From Streptomyces sp. PR69 (GTDB lineage Bacteria > Actinomycetota > Actinomycetes > Streptomycetales > Streptomycetaceae), in assembly GCF_026420845.1 (NCBI RefSeq), contig NZ_JAOWCB010000006.1, forward strand, positions 1 to 64,000: a stretch of 64,000 nt of DNA, in the 5' to 3' direction. Below, in pieces: positions 8,446 to 15,500 of this stretch (position 1 is its first letter; each line of letters starts with the position of its first letter). Under the pieces are notes generated by a model. It was not told the DNA's origin. It worked only from the letters and a program-made list of their open reading frames with translations, and did no database searches. The position numbers and the translations under genes are program-made.

Positions 8446-9869
8446 GCGGGGTCACCTGCGAGCGTGTGGATCCGCCGCGTCCACGCCCGGGCGCGGGGGC
8501 CGAGGGCGGGACGCGCCGCGAGGGGGCACAGCCGCTCCGCGGTCTGTACGAGGACCAGTTCATCACCGGCCTGGACAGGTCCCGGGTCGGCGTGCGGCCA
8601 GAGCAGCGCGGCGTCGGCGGCGAGTTCGGGCAGGGACGGGGGCGCACCGGCGCTCGGGCCGTGCAGGGCGCCGTCCGCGCCCAGCCGGTAGCGGCCCGGC
8701 CGGGGAAGAGCGGTCACCCGGCCTGGCCGGGGCGCGTGCACGACGAGCTGGCTGAGCGGAGGCGTCGGCTGCGCGGACTCGCGTACGGGCGGCAGCGCGG
8801 GCAGCAGACAGGCCAGGATGTGCAGCCCGAGTGACGGCAGCAGACCAGCCGCGGCCTCGGCGGACTGGACCAGGGAGACGACCGTCTGGAATCGGGGGTT
8901 GATCTCCACGACCAGCGGCGGCCCTTCGCCGTCGCTGAGCAGGTCGAGGCCGAACACCCCGCGGAACCCGTGGCCGCGCAGCACCTCGCCGACCGCGCGT
9001 GCGGTCTCCCGGGCGTCGGCGTACAGCGGTCCTGGCAGATCGGCCGGTCCGAGAAGCTGGTTGCCGCAGTGAGTGCCCCACCCCGGGGTCAGCTCGGGCA
9101 GCCCGACCAGCTGGTGGGAGACGGCCGACACGACCGTGCGGTCGCCGCCGGCGCATGCGCTGACGGTGAGCGAGAGGCCCGGCATGAACCGGCTGAGTCT
9201 GAGCCGGTGGCCCGGTCGGCAGTCGAGTGCCTCGGCAAGCTGTCCGGGGCCGGTGACCAGGACGGTGCCGCGGCCGATGAGGTTGTTCTCCCGGCGTTGC
9301 AGCACCGCCTGTTCCCAGTGGCCGGGCCAGTACGCGGCGGCAGGCCGGCGGTCCGCGGCCGGAACGAGGACGTGCTCGGCCACCGGAACGCCCGCTTCGG
9401 CCAGCAGCGCCAGCGAGTCGATCTTGTCTGCGGCCCGCTCGGTGATCCCGGCCGGGGCGGCGAGCAGCCGGCAGCGGTTCCTCCGTGCCCATACGCGGGC
9501 GTGGTCGCCGTGTTCGGGCGCGAACGCCACGGCCATGCGCCGCGGCTCCGCTGCGCCGGTACGCGACGGCTGCCCCGGCGTCTCGGCGGAGCGTGCCGCG
9601 GGCAGCGCGGAATGCGCCGTCAGCAGCGGGGAGACCGGTTCGTGGCGCAGCCAGTCGACGGCGGGCCGGAAGGAGGCGGGCAGGAACGCGGAGCGGTCCA
9701 GGAACACCACCTCGTCGACGAGTTCGCCGAGCGCGGCCAGTCCTTCGCCGGCGGGCACGCCCTCAAGAGTGGCGGCGCGGGCCGGTGCGGCCGGTGCGGG
9801 GGCGGACAGTCCGGCACGTACACCGGCAGACACACCGGCGGGCATATCGGCAGAGACATCGGATGACAC
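8442..9869 (-). CDS. ATP-grasp ligase
   Basis: A 475-residue protein with a classical ATP-grasp C-terminal half: KIDSLALLAEAGVPVAEHV (pre-ATP helix and loop), LQRRENNLIGRGTVLV (nucleotide lysine/arginine region) and LVVEINPRFQTVVSL (Mg/ATP-binding E-x-N-P-R). ATP-grasp enzymes join a carboxylate to an amine or thiol through an acyl-phosphate, and in natural-product loci they often make dipeptides or amides. The N-terminal ~30 residues, with repeated AGVSAGV-type units, look dispensable, so the GTG at 9869 (preceded by GAAAGG) may be an over-long start. It lies 55 bases after the hydroxylase-like gene and overlaps the decarboxylase, forming a three-gene minus-strand operon. Confidence 0.85.
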   Translation of the reverse strand: MSSDVSADMPAGVSAGVRAGLSAPAPAAPARAATLEGVPAGEGLAALGELVDEVVFLDRSAFLPASFRPAVDWLRHEPVSPLLTAHSALPAARSAETPGQPSRTGAAEPRRMAVAFAPEHGDHARVWARRNRCRLLAAPAGITERAADKIDSLALLAEAGVPVAEHVLVPAADRRPAAAYWPGHWEQAVLQRRENNLIGRGTVLVTGPGQLAEALDCRPGHRLRLSRFMPGLSLTVSACAGGDRTVVSAVSHQLVGLPELTPGWGTHCGNQLLGPADLPGPLYADARETARAVGEVLRGHGFRGVFGLDLLSDGEGPPLVVEINPRFQTVVSLVQSAEAAAGLLPSLGLHILACLLPALPPVRESAQPTPPLSQLVVHAPRPGRVTALPRPGRYRLGADGALHGPSAGAPPSLPELAADAALLWPHADPGPVQAGDELVLVQTAERLCPLAARPALGPRARAWTRRIHTLAGDPA

Positions 9870-9924
9870 AGAGGGGGGCCTTTCGCGGGGAGGTGGGCGG
9901 CAGCGGGCGTCATACGTGGGGGCG

Positions 9925-10806
9925 TCATATGCGCGGGCCCTCCGCCGGGGCGCGCGGGCGCAGCAGCCGGCGGCGGGCGGCTGTCAGCCGCGTAAGGGTG
10001 GCGAGGGCGTCGTCGTGGCCGCCCAGCAGGGAGGGACCGCGGCCGACGAAGCGGGCGCACACGCCGTGATGGGCGGAGTGGACCCGGTCCAGGGAGGCGC
10101 TCAGCTCCCGCTGGGACGGGCACCCCGCAGGGCAGGTGCGCGCATGTGCGGAACCCCAGCGGCGCAACTCGTCTACCAGCGCCCGGTGATCGGCGGACCA
10201 CAGGCCGGAGAAGCCGTCCTCCGTGCGATCGCCGGTCGTCATCGAGGGGCGGACCAGCGTCTCGTAGTCGACAGGCGTGAAGGAGGCGGTGAGTTGCATC
10301 GCGACGGCGCAGGCGCGCAGCAGCTCCGCCGCCGCCCGTGTTCCCGCCGGGAAGGGGTGGCGGCGGGCGCCCTCCGCGGTGGCGTCGCGCAGGGCTACCA
10401 CGGCGGCCTGGGTGAGCGTGAAGAACAGCCGGTGGCCGGACCGCCACCGCGCCAGCGGTGCGTCACTCCGTGCGCCGGGCGGCGGGGGCGCGGTCACGCC
10501 GCATGCCGCCAGCGCGGCCCTGAGCGCCTGTTCGCCCGTCTGCCCGGACCGGCTCAGCACGTCGGCGGCGCTCGCTCTGAGCGCGTGGACGAGTGTGTAC
10601 GCCGGTGCACGGGAGGTGCGGGCGATACCGAAGTAGGCGTCGTAGTCGGCGTCCCGGCCGTCGGGCGGCCGTACGGCCGGGCCTCGGGGGGTGGGGCCCG
10701 GCCGTGCGGCGGCGTCGCTCAGTTCGGCGAGGCGCGCGGGCAGCAGTTCGGGCGGAGGAAGCCACAGAGGGCCCGTATGAGTGATCATATGTTCTTGACC
10801 GGTCAT
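9925..10806 (-). CDS. Probable heme-dependent L-tyrosine 3-hydroxylase-like protein
   Basis: A 293-residue, mostly helical protein starting at ATG 10806 (10788 is possible). YDAYFGIARTSRAPAYTLVH and GHRLFFTLTQAAVVALRD, a central SFTPVDYETLVRPSM...GFSGL segment, and a late HSAHHGVCARFVG resemble, from memory, the LmbB2/Orf13/SfmD type tyrosine 3-hydroxylases. SfmD-type enzymes bind heme through an H-xn-H-xxx-C motif, and HHGVC fits it; a second HARTC lies earlier. These enzymes make L-DOPA from tyrosine with peroxide in lincomycin, anthramycin and saframycin pathways. The divergent neighbour is a DOPA-type decarboxylase, which fits. The assignment is a hypothesis: I recognise the pattern but cannot align it. 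Confidence 0.5.
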   Translation of the reverse strand: MTGQEHMITHTGPLWLPPPELLPARLAELSDAAARPGPTPRGPAVRPPDGRDADYDAYFGIARTSRAPAYTLVHALRASAADVLSRSGQTGEQALRAALAACGVTAPPPPGARSDAPLARWRSGHRLFFTLTQAAVVALRDATAEGARRHPFPAGTRAAAELLRACAVAMQLTASFTPVDYETLVRPSMTTGDRTEDGFSGLWSADHRALVDELRRWGSAHARTCPAGCPSQRELSASLDRVHSAHHGVCARFVGRGPSLLGGHDDALATLTRLTAARRRLLRPRAPAEGPRI

Positions 10807-10829
10807 GAGCGGACCCGTGTCCCTAGCGT
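10795..10829 (+). promoter_or_regulatory. Compact divergent promoter region, leaderless start for the AADC gene
   Basis: Only 29 bases separate the two divergent starts. TAGCGT (10824-10829) lies exactly 6 bases before the AADC ATG at 10836 and there is no Shine-Dalgarno, as expected of a leaderless transcript. The palindrome TGACCGGTCA (10796-10805) overlaps the start of the opposite gene and could be an operator. Confidence 0.45.
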
Positions 10830-10835
10830 CTCCCC

Positions 10836-12248
10836 ATGAACAGCGAACCCTTCCCGGCGGCCGCCGCCGAGGCGGCCGAACGGCTGGCCGCGCACTGGCG
10901 GGCACTCGCCGCCGCCGAACTCCCGGTGACCCCGCCGGGCGCCCCCGGCACGACGCTCAAGGAGCTGCCGCTGACGGCGCCCGAGCAGGGCGAGGAGCTG
11001 GCGGCGATCCTGGACGACACCTGGCGCACGATCGTGCCGCAGCTGACGCACTGGCAGCATCCCGGTTTCCTCGGCTACTTCCCCACCGGCAACTCGCCCG
11101 CCTCGGTGCTGGCCGAGCTGGTCACGGCGGGGCTGGGGGTGCAGTGCATGATGTGGTCGACCTCTCCGGCGGCCACCGAGCTGGAGCAGCGGATGTGCGA
11201 CTGGCTCGCCCGCGCTCTGGCGCTTCCGGAGCGCTTCACGCACGCGTCGGGCCGCGGCGGGGGCGTGATCCTGGACTCCGCGTCGTCCGGCGTCCTGGTG
11301 GGCCTGGCCGCCGGGGCGAACCGGGCGTCCGGGGGGCGCTGGCGCAGCCATGGCACCGAGGGCCGCCACCGGGTCTACTGTTCCGCCGCGGCCAACGTCT
11401 GTGTGCCCAAGGCCGCCCGGATCGCCGGAGTCGGCGAGCCGGTCCCGGTCCCGGTGCTGCCCGGCACGCACACCATGGACCCGGCCGCCCTCGCCGAGCG
11501 GCTCGACGCCGACCGGGGCTCGGGGCTGACGCCCGCCGCCGTCGTGGCGACCGTCGGCACCACCGCCACATGCGCCCATGATCCGGTTCCTGAGATCGGC
11601 GCGGTCTGCGCGGAGCGCGGCGTCTGGCTGCATGTGGACGCCGCCTACGCGGGCAGCGCGGCGCTCTGCCCGGAGCACCGCCGTGTCAACGCGGGCCTGG
11701 AGTACGCCGATTCGTACGCCGTCAACGCCCACAAGTGGATGCGCACCGGCACTCCGTGCGATGTCCTGTGGGTCGCCGACCGGCACGCCCTGACCGACGC
11801 CCTGGGCGCCGCCCCGACCTATCTGCGCACCGCCGGCCCGGCCTCGGACGCGGTCGTCGACTTCAAGGACTGGCAGATCCCGCTCGGCCGCCCGATGCGC
11901 GCGCTGAAGCTCTGGTACGTGCTGCGCGCCCATGGGCTCGAAGGGCTGCGCAGCGCCATCCGCCATGACATCGGCCTGGCTGCCTCGCTGGCGCGGCTGG
12001 TCGCGGACGAGCCTGGTTTCCGGCTCGTCGCCCACGACCTGGGCCTTGTGGTCTTCCGATGCGACTCCGACGAGCGGACCCGGGAGCTGACACAGCGGCT
12101 GTCTGAGGAGCCCGGGCTGCTGTGCACACCGGCCGAGGTGGACGGCCGGCCCGTGCTGCGCGCCGCGCTGGGCTCCCCGTACGCGGACGAGGCGAGCGTG
12201 CGCCGGGCGTGGGCTGTCGTTCGCCGCTGCGCCGCCCCAGCGCGCTGA
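10836..12248 (+). CDS. Aromatic-L-amino-acid (DOPA-type) decarboxylase
   Basis: A 470-residue PLP enzyme with the diagnostic AADC block THWQHPGFLGYFPTGNSPAS, followed by WSTSPAATELEQRMCDWLA and the PLP lysine K300 in YAVNAHKWMRTG. WLHVDAAYAGSAALCPEHR is the aspartate-containing cofactor motif and RPMRALKLWYVLRAHGLEGL the C-terminal family signature. This subfamily decarboxylates L-DOPA, 5-hydroxytryptophan, tyrosine, phenylalanine or tryptophan to the amine. It is divergent from the putative tyrosine 3-hydroxylase operon, so a route tyrosine to DOPA to dopamine is plausible. It probably starts without a leader, and a very strong hairpin (12281-12319) terminates it. Confidence 0.93.
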   Translation: MNSEPFPAAAAEAAERLAAHWRALAAAELPVTPPGAPGTTLKELPLTAPEQGEELAAILDDTWRTIVPQLTHWQHPGFLGYFPTGNSPASVLAELVTAGLGVQCMMWSTSPAATELEQRMCDWLARALALPERFTHASGRGGGVILDSASSGVLVGLAAGANRASGGRWRSHGTEGRHRVYCSAAANVCVPKAARIAGVGEPVPVPVLPGTHTMDPAALAERLDADRGSGLTPAAVVATVGTTATCAHDPVPEIGAVCAERGVWLHVDAAYAGSAALCPEHRRVNAGLEYADSYAVNAHKWMRTGTPCDVLWVADRHALTDALGAAPTYLRTAGPASDAVVDFKDWQIPLGRPMRALKLWYVLRAHGLEGLRSAIRHDIGLAASLARLVADEPGFRLVAHDLGLVVFRCDSDERTRELTQRLSEEPGLLCTPAEVDGRPVLRAALGSPYADEASVRRAWAVVRRCAAPAR

Positions 12249-12280
12249 GCCCGCAGGGGCGGCCGGGCCCGCTCCCCTCA

Positions 12281-12319
12281 GCCCGAAGCCGCCCGCCGGG
12301 AAGGCGGGCGGCTTCGGGC
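12281..12319. terminator. Bidirectional hairpin, 17-bp perfect stem
   Basis: GCCCGAAGCCGCCCGCC (12281-12297) pairs without mismatch with 12303-12319 across a GGGAA loop. It lies between the convergent AADC gene and the secreted mini-protein operon and can stop transcription from both sides, although there is no T-tract. Confidence 0.75.
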
Positions 12320-12346
12320 GGGACTGGAGGGGCGGGAAGGGCCCGG

Positions 12347-12616
12347 TCACAGCCCGGCCGGGCGGACGCCGACGTAGTCGATAAGCCCGCTGCTGACGCT
12401 GCCCTGCTTGACGATGCCCTGTTCGCTGAGCTGAAGGGCCTGACAGCCGTCGCCCACCTGGGCGCCGGGGGAGAGCAGCACGATGTTGCAGAGCATCAGC
12501 GGCCGCTGCTCGACCTGATTGGTATCGGCGGCCGCCGGGACGGCCCCGGCCAGAGCGGCGACAGCGGCAGTTGTGAGTGAGACCGCTGCCCCACGGAACG
12601 ATGCGCGCACCGTCAC
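12347..12616 (-). CDS. Secreted two-cysteine mini-protein, copy C
   Basis: An 89-residue product from GTG 12616, whose GTGA overlaps the stop of copy B (another GTG at 12610 is possible; GGGAGG lies just upstream). It has a signal peptide (RGAAVSLTTAAVAALAGAV, then PAAADTN) and a mature part of ~60 residues: DTNQVEQRPLMLC, two cysteines about 17 residues apart (C-x-IVLLSPGAQVGDG-C), QALQLSEQGIVKQG and a DYVG tail. It is paralogous to copies A and B but more diverged, with Leu in place of the Ser-rich core. Function unknown. Size and export recall chaplins and rodlins, but neither family's motifs are present. Confidence 0.65.
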   Translation of the reverse strand: MTVRASFRGAAVSLTTAAVAALAGAVPAAADTNQVEQRPLMLCNIVLLSPGAQVGDGCQALQLSEQGIVKQGSVSSGLIDYVGVRPAGL

Positions 12617-12891
12617 CCTCCCACCAGTGCGGGAACCGCGACGTCGAGCCGGTTGATCAGGTCCGTGTCCTGCGTGCGGGACTTCATGACCTCCTGCTCG
12701 ACGCCCTGACGTGCCACACAGGGACTGGTGGTGCTGCTGTGGGACAGCGAGCCGGTCCCGCATGCCATCGACGGGCTGTGGACGTTGATGTTGGTGTCGG
12801 CGACGGCCGTGCCGGCGGCGCCCAGCGACCCGAGCACGGCGGCGGCCACGGCCGCCGCCAGACCCAGACGCGGGAATTCACGCGTACGCAT
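12613..12891 (-). CDS. Secreted two-cysteine mini-protein, copy B
   Basis: A 92-residue protein: signal peptide MRTREFPRLGLAAAVAAAVL...AGTAVADT, then a ~60-residue mature chain DTNINVHSPSMACGTGSLSH, SPCVARQGVEQEVMKSRT, TDLINRLDVAVPALVGG. The pattern D-[ST]-N ... P-x-M-x-C-G-x3-LS ... PCV-x2-Q-x-V-x-Q-x-[IV]-x-K-x-x-T-x2-x-D-[IL]-[IV] ... DV-x-x-P-L is shared with copy A. Two cysteines could form one disulfide. It is the middle gene of the operon: 34 bases after copy A and overlapping copy C by 4. No known family is recognised; a cell-surface or spore-coat role is speculation. Confidence 0.72.
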   Translation of the reverse strand: MRTREFPRLGLAAAVAAAVLGSLGAAGTAVADTNINVHSPSMACGTGSLSHSSTTSPCVARQGVEQEVMKSRTQDTDLINRLDVAVPALVGG

Positions 12892-12925
12892 TGAGCGAAC
12901 TCCAGGAAGAGAAGGGGCGGTCCGG

Positions 12926-13198
12926 TCAGCCCAGCGGGATGTCGAGCGGGGTGATCACATCGGCGAAGTCGACGATGTCCGCGCTTGTCGTGTCGTGCTT
13001 CACGATGCGCTGCCTGACCAGCTGTTCGGTGACACACGGCCGGGACTCGCCGGTCAGCGACAGCGGCGCCGATCCGCACACCATCGGGGGGTCGGCCAGA
13101 TTGTCGTTGCTGTCCGCGTTCGCCGACCCGGCGGCGGCGCCTGCCGCCAGCAGCCCGGCGCACACGGCCAGCGCCGCCTGCTTTCGCACGCCCATCAC
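12926..13198 (-). CDS. Secreted two-cysteine mini-protein, copy A
   Basis: A 90-residue protein and first gene of the three-gene cassette. The signal peptide MMGVRKQAALAVCAGLLAAG ends near ANADS. The mature part reads DSNDNLADPPMVCGSAPLSL, ESRPCVTEQLVRQRIVKHDT and DIVDFADVITPLDIPLG, closely following copy B in length, cysteine spacing (16 residues between) and the V-x-K-x2-T/D-IV-x-F-ADV end. The ATG is preceded by GACTGGAGACAGGAAACG, a good ribosome site. Three tandem copies imply expansion by duplication. The product is exported and small; no enzyme motif is present. Confidence 0.75.
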   Translation of the reverse strand: MMGVRKQAALAVCAGLLAAGAAAGSANADSNDNLADPPMVCGSAPLSLTGESRPCVTEQLVRQRIVKHDTTSADIVDFADVITPLDIPLG

Positions 13199-13310
13199 GT
13201 TTCCTGTCTCCAGTCACTCCGAGGATCATTTCCGTGGGATCAACGGAGGCCGCCGATAAGAAGACACGGCCATCGGCACAGCCGATTGTCCGAACGTCAG
13301 AGGCCGGATC

Positions 13311-14189
13311 TCATCGCACGGGCACGTCGGCCGCCGGCGACGCCGGCGCGGCTTCCGGGGTCCCGTGTGTCCCCGGCGGCCGCAGCGCCGCCGAGATGCC
13401 CGCCGCCAGCAGCGCGCCTGCGACCGGCGCGGTCAGATACAGCCACAGCAGGTCCGTACGGCCGGACAGCAGGGCCGGGCCCAGCTGGCGGGCCGGGTTG
13501 ACGCCGCCGCCCGAGAGGGGGCCGAAGCAGTAGATGACCGCGGCGACCGAGGCGCCGATCAGAAGGGGGAGGAAGCCTGCCAGGCGCGGGCGCGCGATGG
13601 CGATCGCGACGATCAGCATGATGGCCGTCATACAGCCCGCCTCCGCGAGGAACACCGCGCCAGTGCCCCAGTCCGGGGACGGCGCCAGCGCCGCGTAGCC
13701 GACCCGGGTGGCGGGGTCGCCCCACACCAGGCGGGCCAGGGCCACGCCTGCCAGGGAGCCGGTCAGCTGGGCGGCTACGAAGGGGGCGACGGCGCGGCCG
13801 GGGAAGACGCGCAGCAGCCAGAGAGCCAGGGTGACCGCCGGGTTGAGGTGGCCCGCGGTGCCGCGGCGCATGGCCGGGCCGAGGACCGCGGTGACGATCA
13901 TGCCGACCATCAGCGCCATCGCCGCCAGGCGGCTCTCCGGGGTGGACAGCACGGAGGCGAGCGGTGAGTCGGGGAGGCCCATCCAGCGGGCCGCGGTCAC
14001 CACGGCGAAGAGTGTTCCTGTCGTGAGTGCGCACTCGTACAGGGCCGTGCGAAGGCGCAGAGGCCGCGTCTCAGGTGTGTCGGGCGCGGCGGCCGGCCCG
14101 GTGGCGCGCGCGGAGGCGGGCCCGGCGGCGGGCGTGCTGGGTTTCGTACGGCGGGGAGCGCGGCGGGTTTCCCGCGTGTCGGGTGTCAT
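13311..14189 (-). CDS. MIP family (aquaporin/glycerol facilitator-like) channel
   Basis: A 292-residue protein: ~45 residues of basic, proline-rich N-terminal tail, then six hydrophobic segments with the two MIP half-helix motifs HLNPAVTLALW and GGGVNPARQLGPALL. NPA boxes line the pore of aquaporins and glyceroporins. The ATG at 14189 follows GGGGGGACCCC. It is 11 bases downstream of the pirin-like gene on the same strand, so they form an operon. Whether water, glycerol or another small neutral solute passes is not evident from the selectivity-filter positions I can place. The C-terminal AAPASPAADVPVR is disordered. Confidence 0.88.
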   Translation of the reverse strand: MTPDTRETRRAPRRTKPSTPAAGPASARATGPAAAPDTPETRPLRLRTALYECALTTGTLFAVVTAARWMGLPDSPLASVLSTPESRLAAMALMVGMIVTAVLGPAMRRGTAGHLNPAVTLALWLLRVFPGRAVAPFVAAQLTGSLAGVALARLVWGDPATRVGYAALAPSPDWGTGAVFLAEAGCMTAIMLIVAIAIARPRLAGFLPLLIGASVAAVIYCFGPLSGGGVNPARQLGPALLSGRTDLLWLYLTAPVAGALLAAGISAALRPPGTHGTPEAAPASPAADVPVR

Positions 14190-14200
14190 GGGGTCCCCCC

Positions 14201-15211
14201 TCAGTCCGCCGCCGGCGTGCTGCCGCTGCCGTGCGGCACGTCCGCATGCTCCGCCGGGACCGTGCCGAGACGGCCCGCGCGGTAGTCCTCGACCGCCTGG
14301 GCGATCTCGTCGCGGGTGTTCATCACGAACGGCCCGTACCGGGCGATCGGTTCGCGGATCGGCCGACCGCCGAAGATCAGCACGTCGAAGTCGTCCGCCG
14401 GGCCCTCCTGCCGCGCGGCGGCGGTCACGCTGAGCGCGCCGCCCTCCTCGCCGAACAGGGCGAGCTGGCCCTCGCGCAGCCCGCGGTTCTCCGGGCCCGC
14501 CGTGCCCTGGCCGCCGAAGGCGTACGCGAGGGCGTTGAAGCCAGCGGGCCAGGGCAGTTCGAGGCGGGCGCCGGGGCTGAGGGTGGCGTGGATGAGCGTG
14601 ATGGGGGTGGCGGTCGCGCCCGGCCCCTGGTGGCCGTCCAGCCCGCCCGCGATCAGCCGGATCAGCGCGCCGCCGTCCGCGGAGCTGAGCAGGGTCAGCT
14701 TGTCGCCGCGGATGTCCTGGTAGCGGGGCGGGTTCCACTTGTCGGCGGCCGGGAGGTTGACCCACAGCTGGAAGGAGTGCATGACGCCGCCGCGGGCGAG
14801 CATCTCCTCGGTGGGCATCTCGTCATGCAGGATGCCGGACCCCGCCGTCATCCACTGGGTGTCGCCGCCCTCGATGATCCCGCCGCCGCCGTTGGAGTCC
14901 TGGTGCGCCACCGCGCCGTCCAGGACATAGCTGACGGTCTCGAAGCCGCGGTGCGGATGCCAGGGCGCGCCCTTGGCGTCGCCGGGGGCGTAGTCGACGG
15001 CCCCCACGTGGTCGAGCATCAGGAACGGGTCGGTGTGCCGGGGCGCGATCGGCCCGGGGAAGGCGCGGCGGATGGGGAAGCCTGCCCCCTCGAAGCCGGG
15101 CTCCGCGGTGATGACGCCCCGCACCCGCCGCTCGGCGGTCAGCGCGGGGTCCGGGCGGCGCACCCGCTTCAGCAGGAGCAGTTCATCGACGGCGACGGTG
15201 ACGGCGGGCAT
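14201..15211 (-). CDS. Pirin family protein
   Basis: A 336-residue bicupin starting at ATG 15211 (GGAAGGA ribosome site), MPAVTVAVDELLLLKRVRRP. The N-terminal cupin carries HPHRGFETVSYVLDG, with the metal-binding histidines, and GSGILHDEMPTEE, where the usual HSE is HDE. LQLWVNLPAADKWNPPRYQD and a C-terminal cupin (LFGEEGGALSV...) with the RPIREPIARYGPFVMNTRDE signature complete the family pattern. Bacterial pirins include metal-dependent quercetin 2,3-dioxygenase-like enzymes and regulators of pyruvate metabolism. It is divergent from asnB; the palindrome cluster at 15284-15348 lies between them. Confidence 0.93.
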   Translation of the reverse strand: MPAVTVAVDELLLLKRVRRPDPALTAERRVRGVITAEPGFEGAGFPIRRAFPGPIAPRHTDPFLMLDHVGAVDYAPGDAKGAPWHPHRGFETVSYVLDGAVAHQDSNGGGGIIEGGDTQWMTAGSGILHDEMPTEEMLARGGVMHSFQLWVNLPAADKWNPPRYQDIRGDKLTLLSSADGGALIRLIAGGLDGHQGPGATATPITLIHATLSPGARLELPWPAGFNALAYAFGGQGTAGPENRGLREGQLALFGEEGGALSVTAAARQEGPADDFDVLIFGGRPIREPIARYGPFVMNTRDEIAQAVEDYRAGRLGTVPAEHADVPHGSGSTPAAD

Positions 15212-15283
15212 GACACGTCCTTCCCTCTCGGTGTACGCGCAGGAACAGTGCGGGCCGCGCGCCGCGACGGGCAAGGGCCGCCC

Positions 15284-15348
15284 GGACACTTCGTCAGGTG
15301 TCCGTCACATACGGCGACTTCAGGAAGTCCGGCCCACTTGACGAAGTG
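15284..15348. promoter_or_regulatory. Cluster of three ACTT-type palindromes upstream of asnB
   Basis: Three inverted repeats occur in 65 bases: GGACACTTCGTCAGGTGTCC (15284-15303), GACTTCAGGAAGTC (15316-15329) and CACTTGACGAAGTG (15335-15348). All fit ACTT-N4/N2-AAGT-like symmetry. The same 14-base palindrome, as GACTTCGTCAAGTC, occurs upstream of the cupin-mutase operon at 34672. TTGACG inside the third site could be a -35 hexamer for asnB. The cluster also lies 73 bases upstream of pirin. This is consistent with operator sites for one regulator; the regulator is not known. Confidence 0.6.
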
Positions 15349-15500
15349 CGCCCAGCGCCATGGACCCCTCTGTCGCGATGGCCGGAAAGTTGCCCGGAAC
15401 CGGCCGAGATCGACCCGGCCAGCGCGGCCGGCCTGCTCGGACTTCGAACGTCGTTCCACGTCCCACGCCCCACGGCCCTATCGAGAGGAACCGGTGACAC

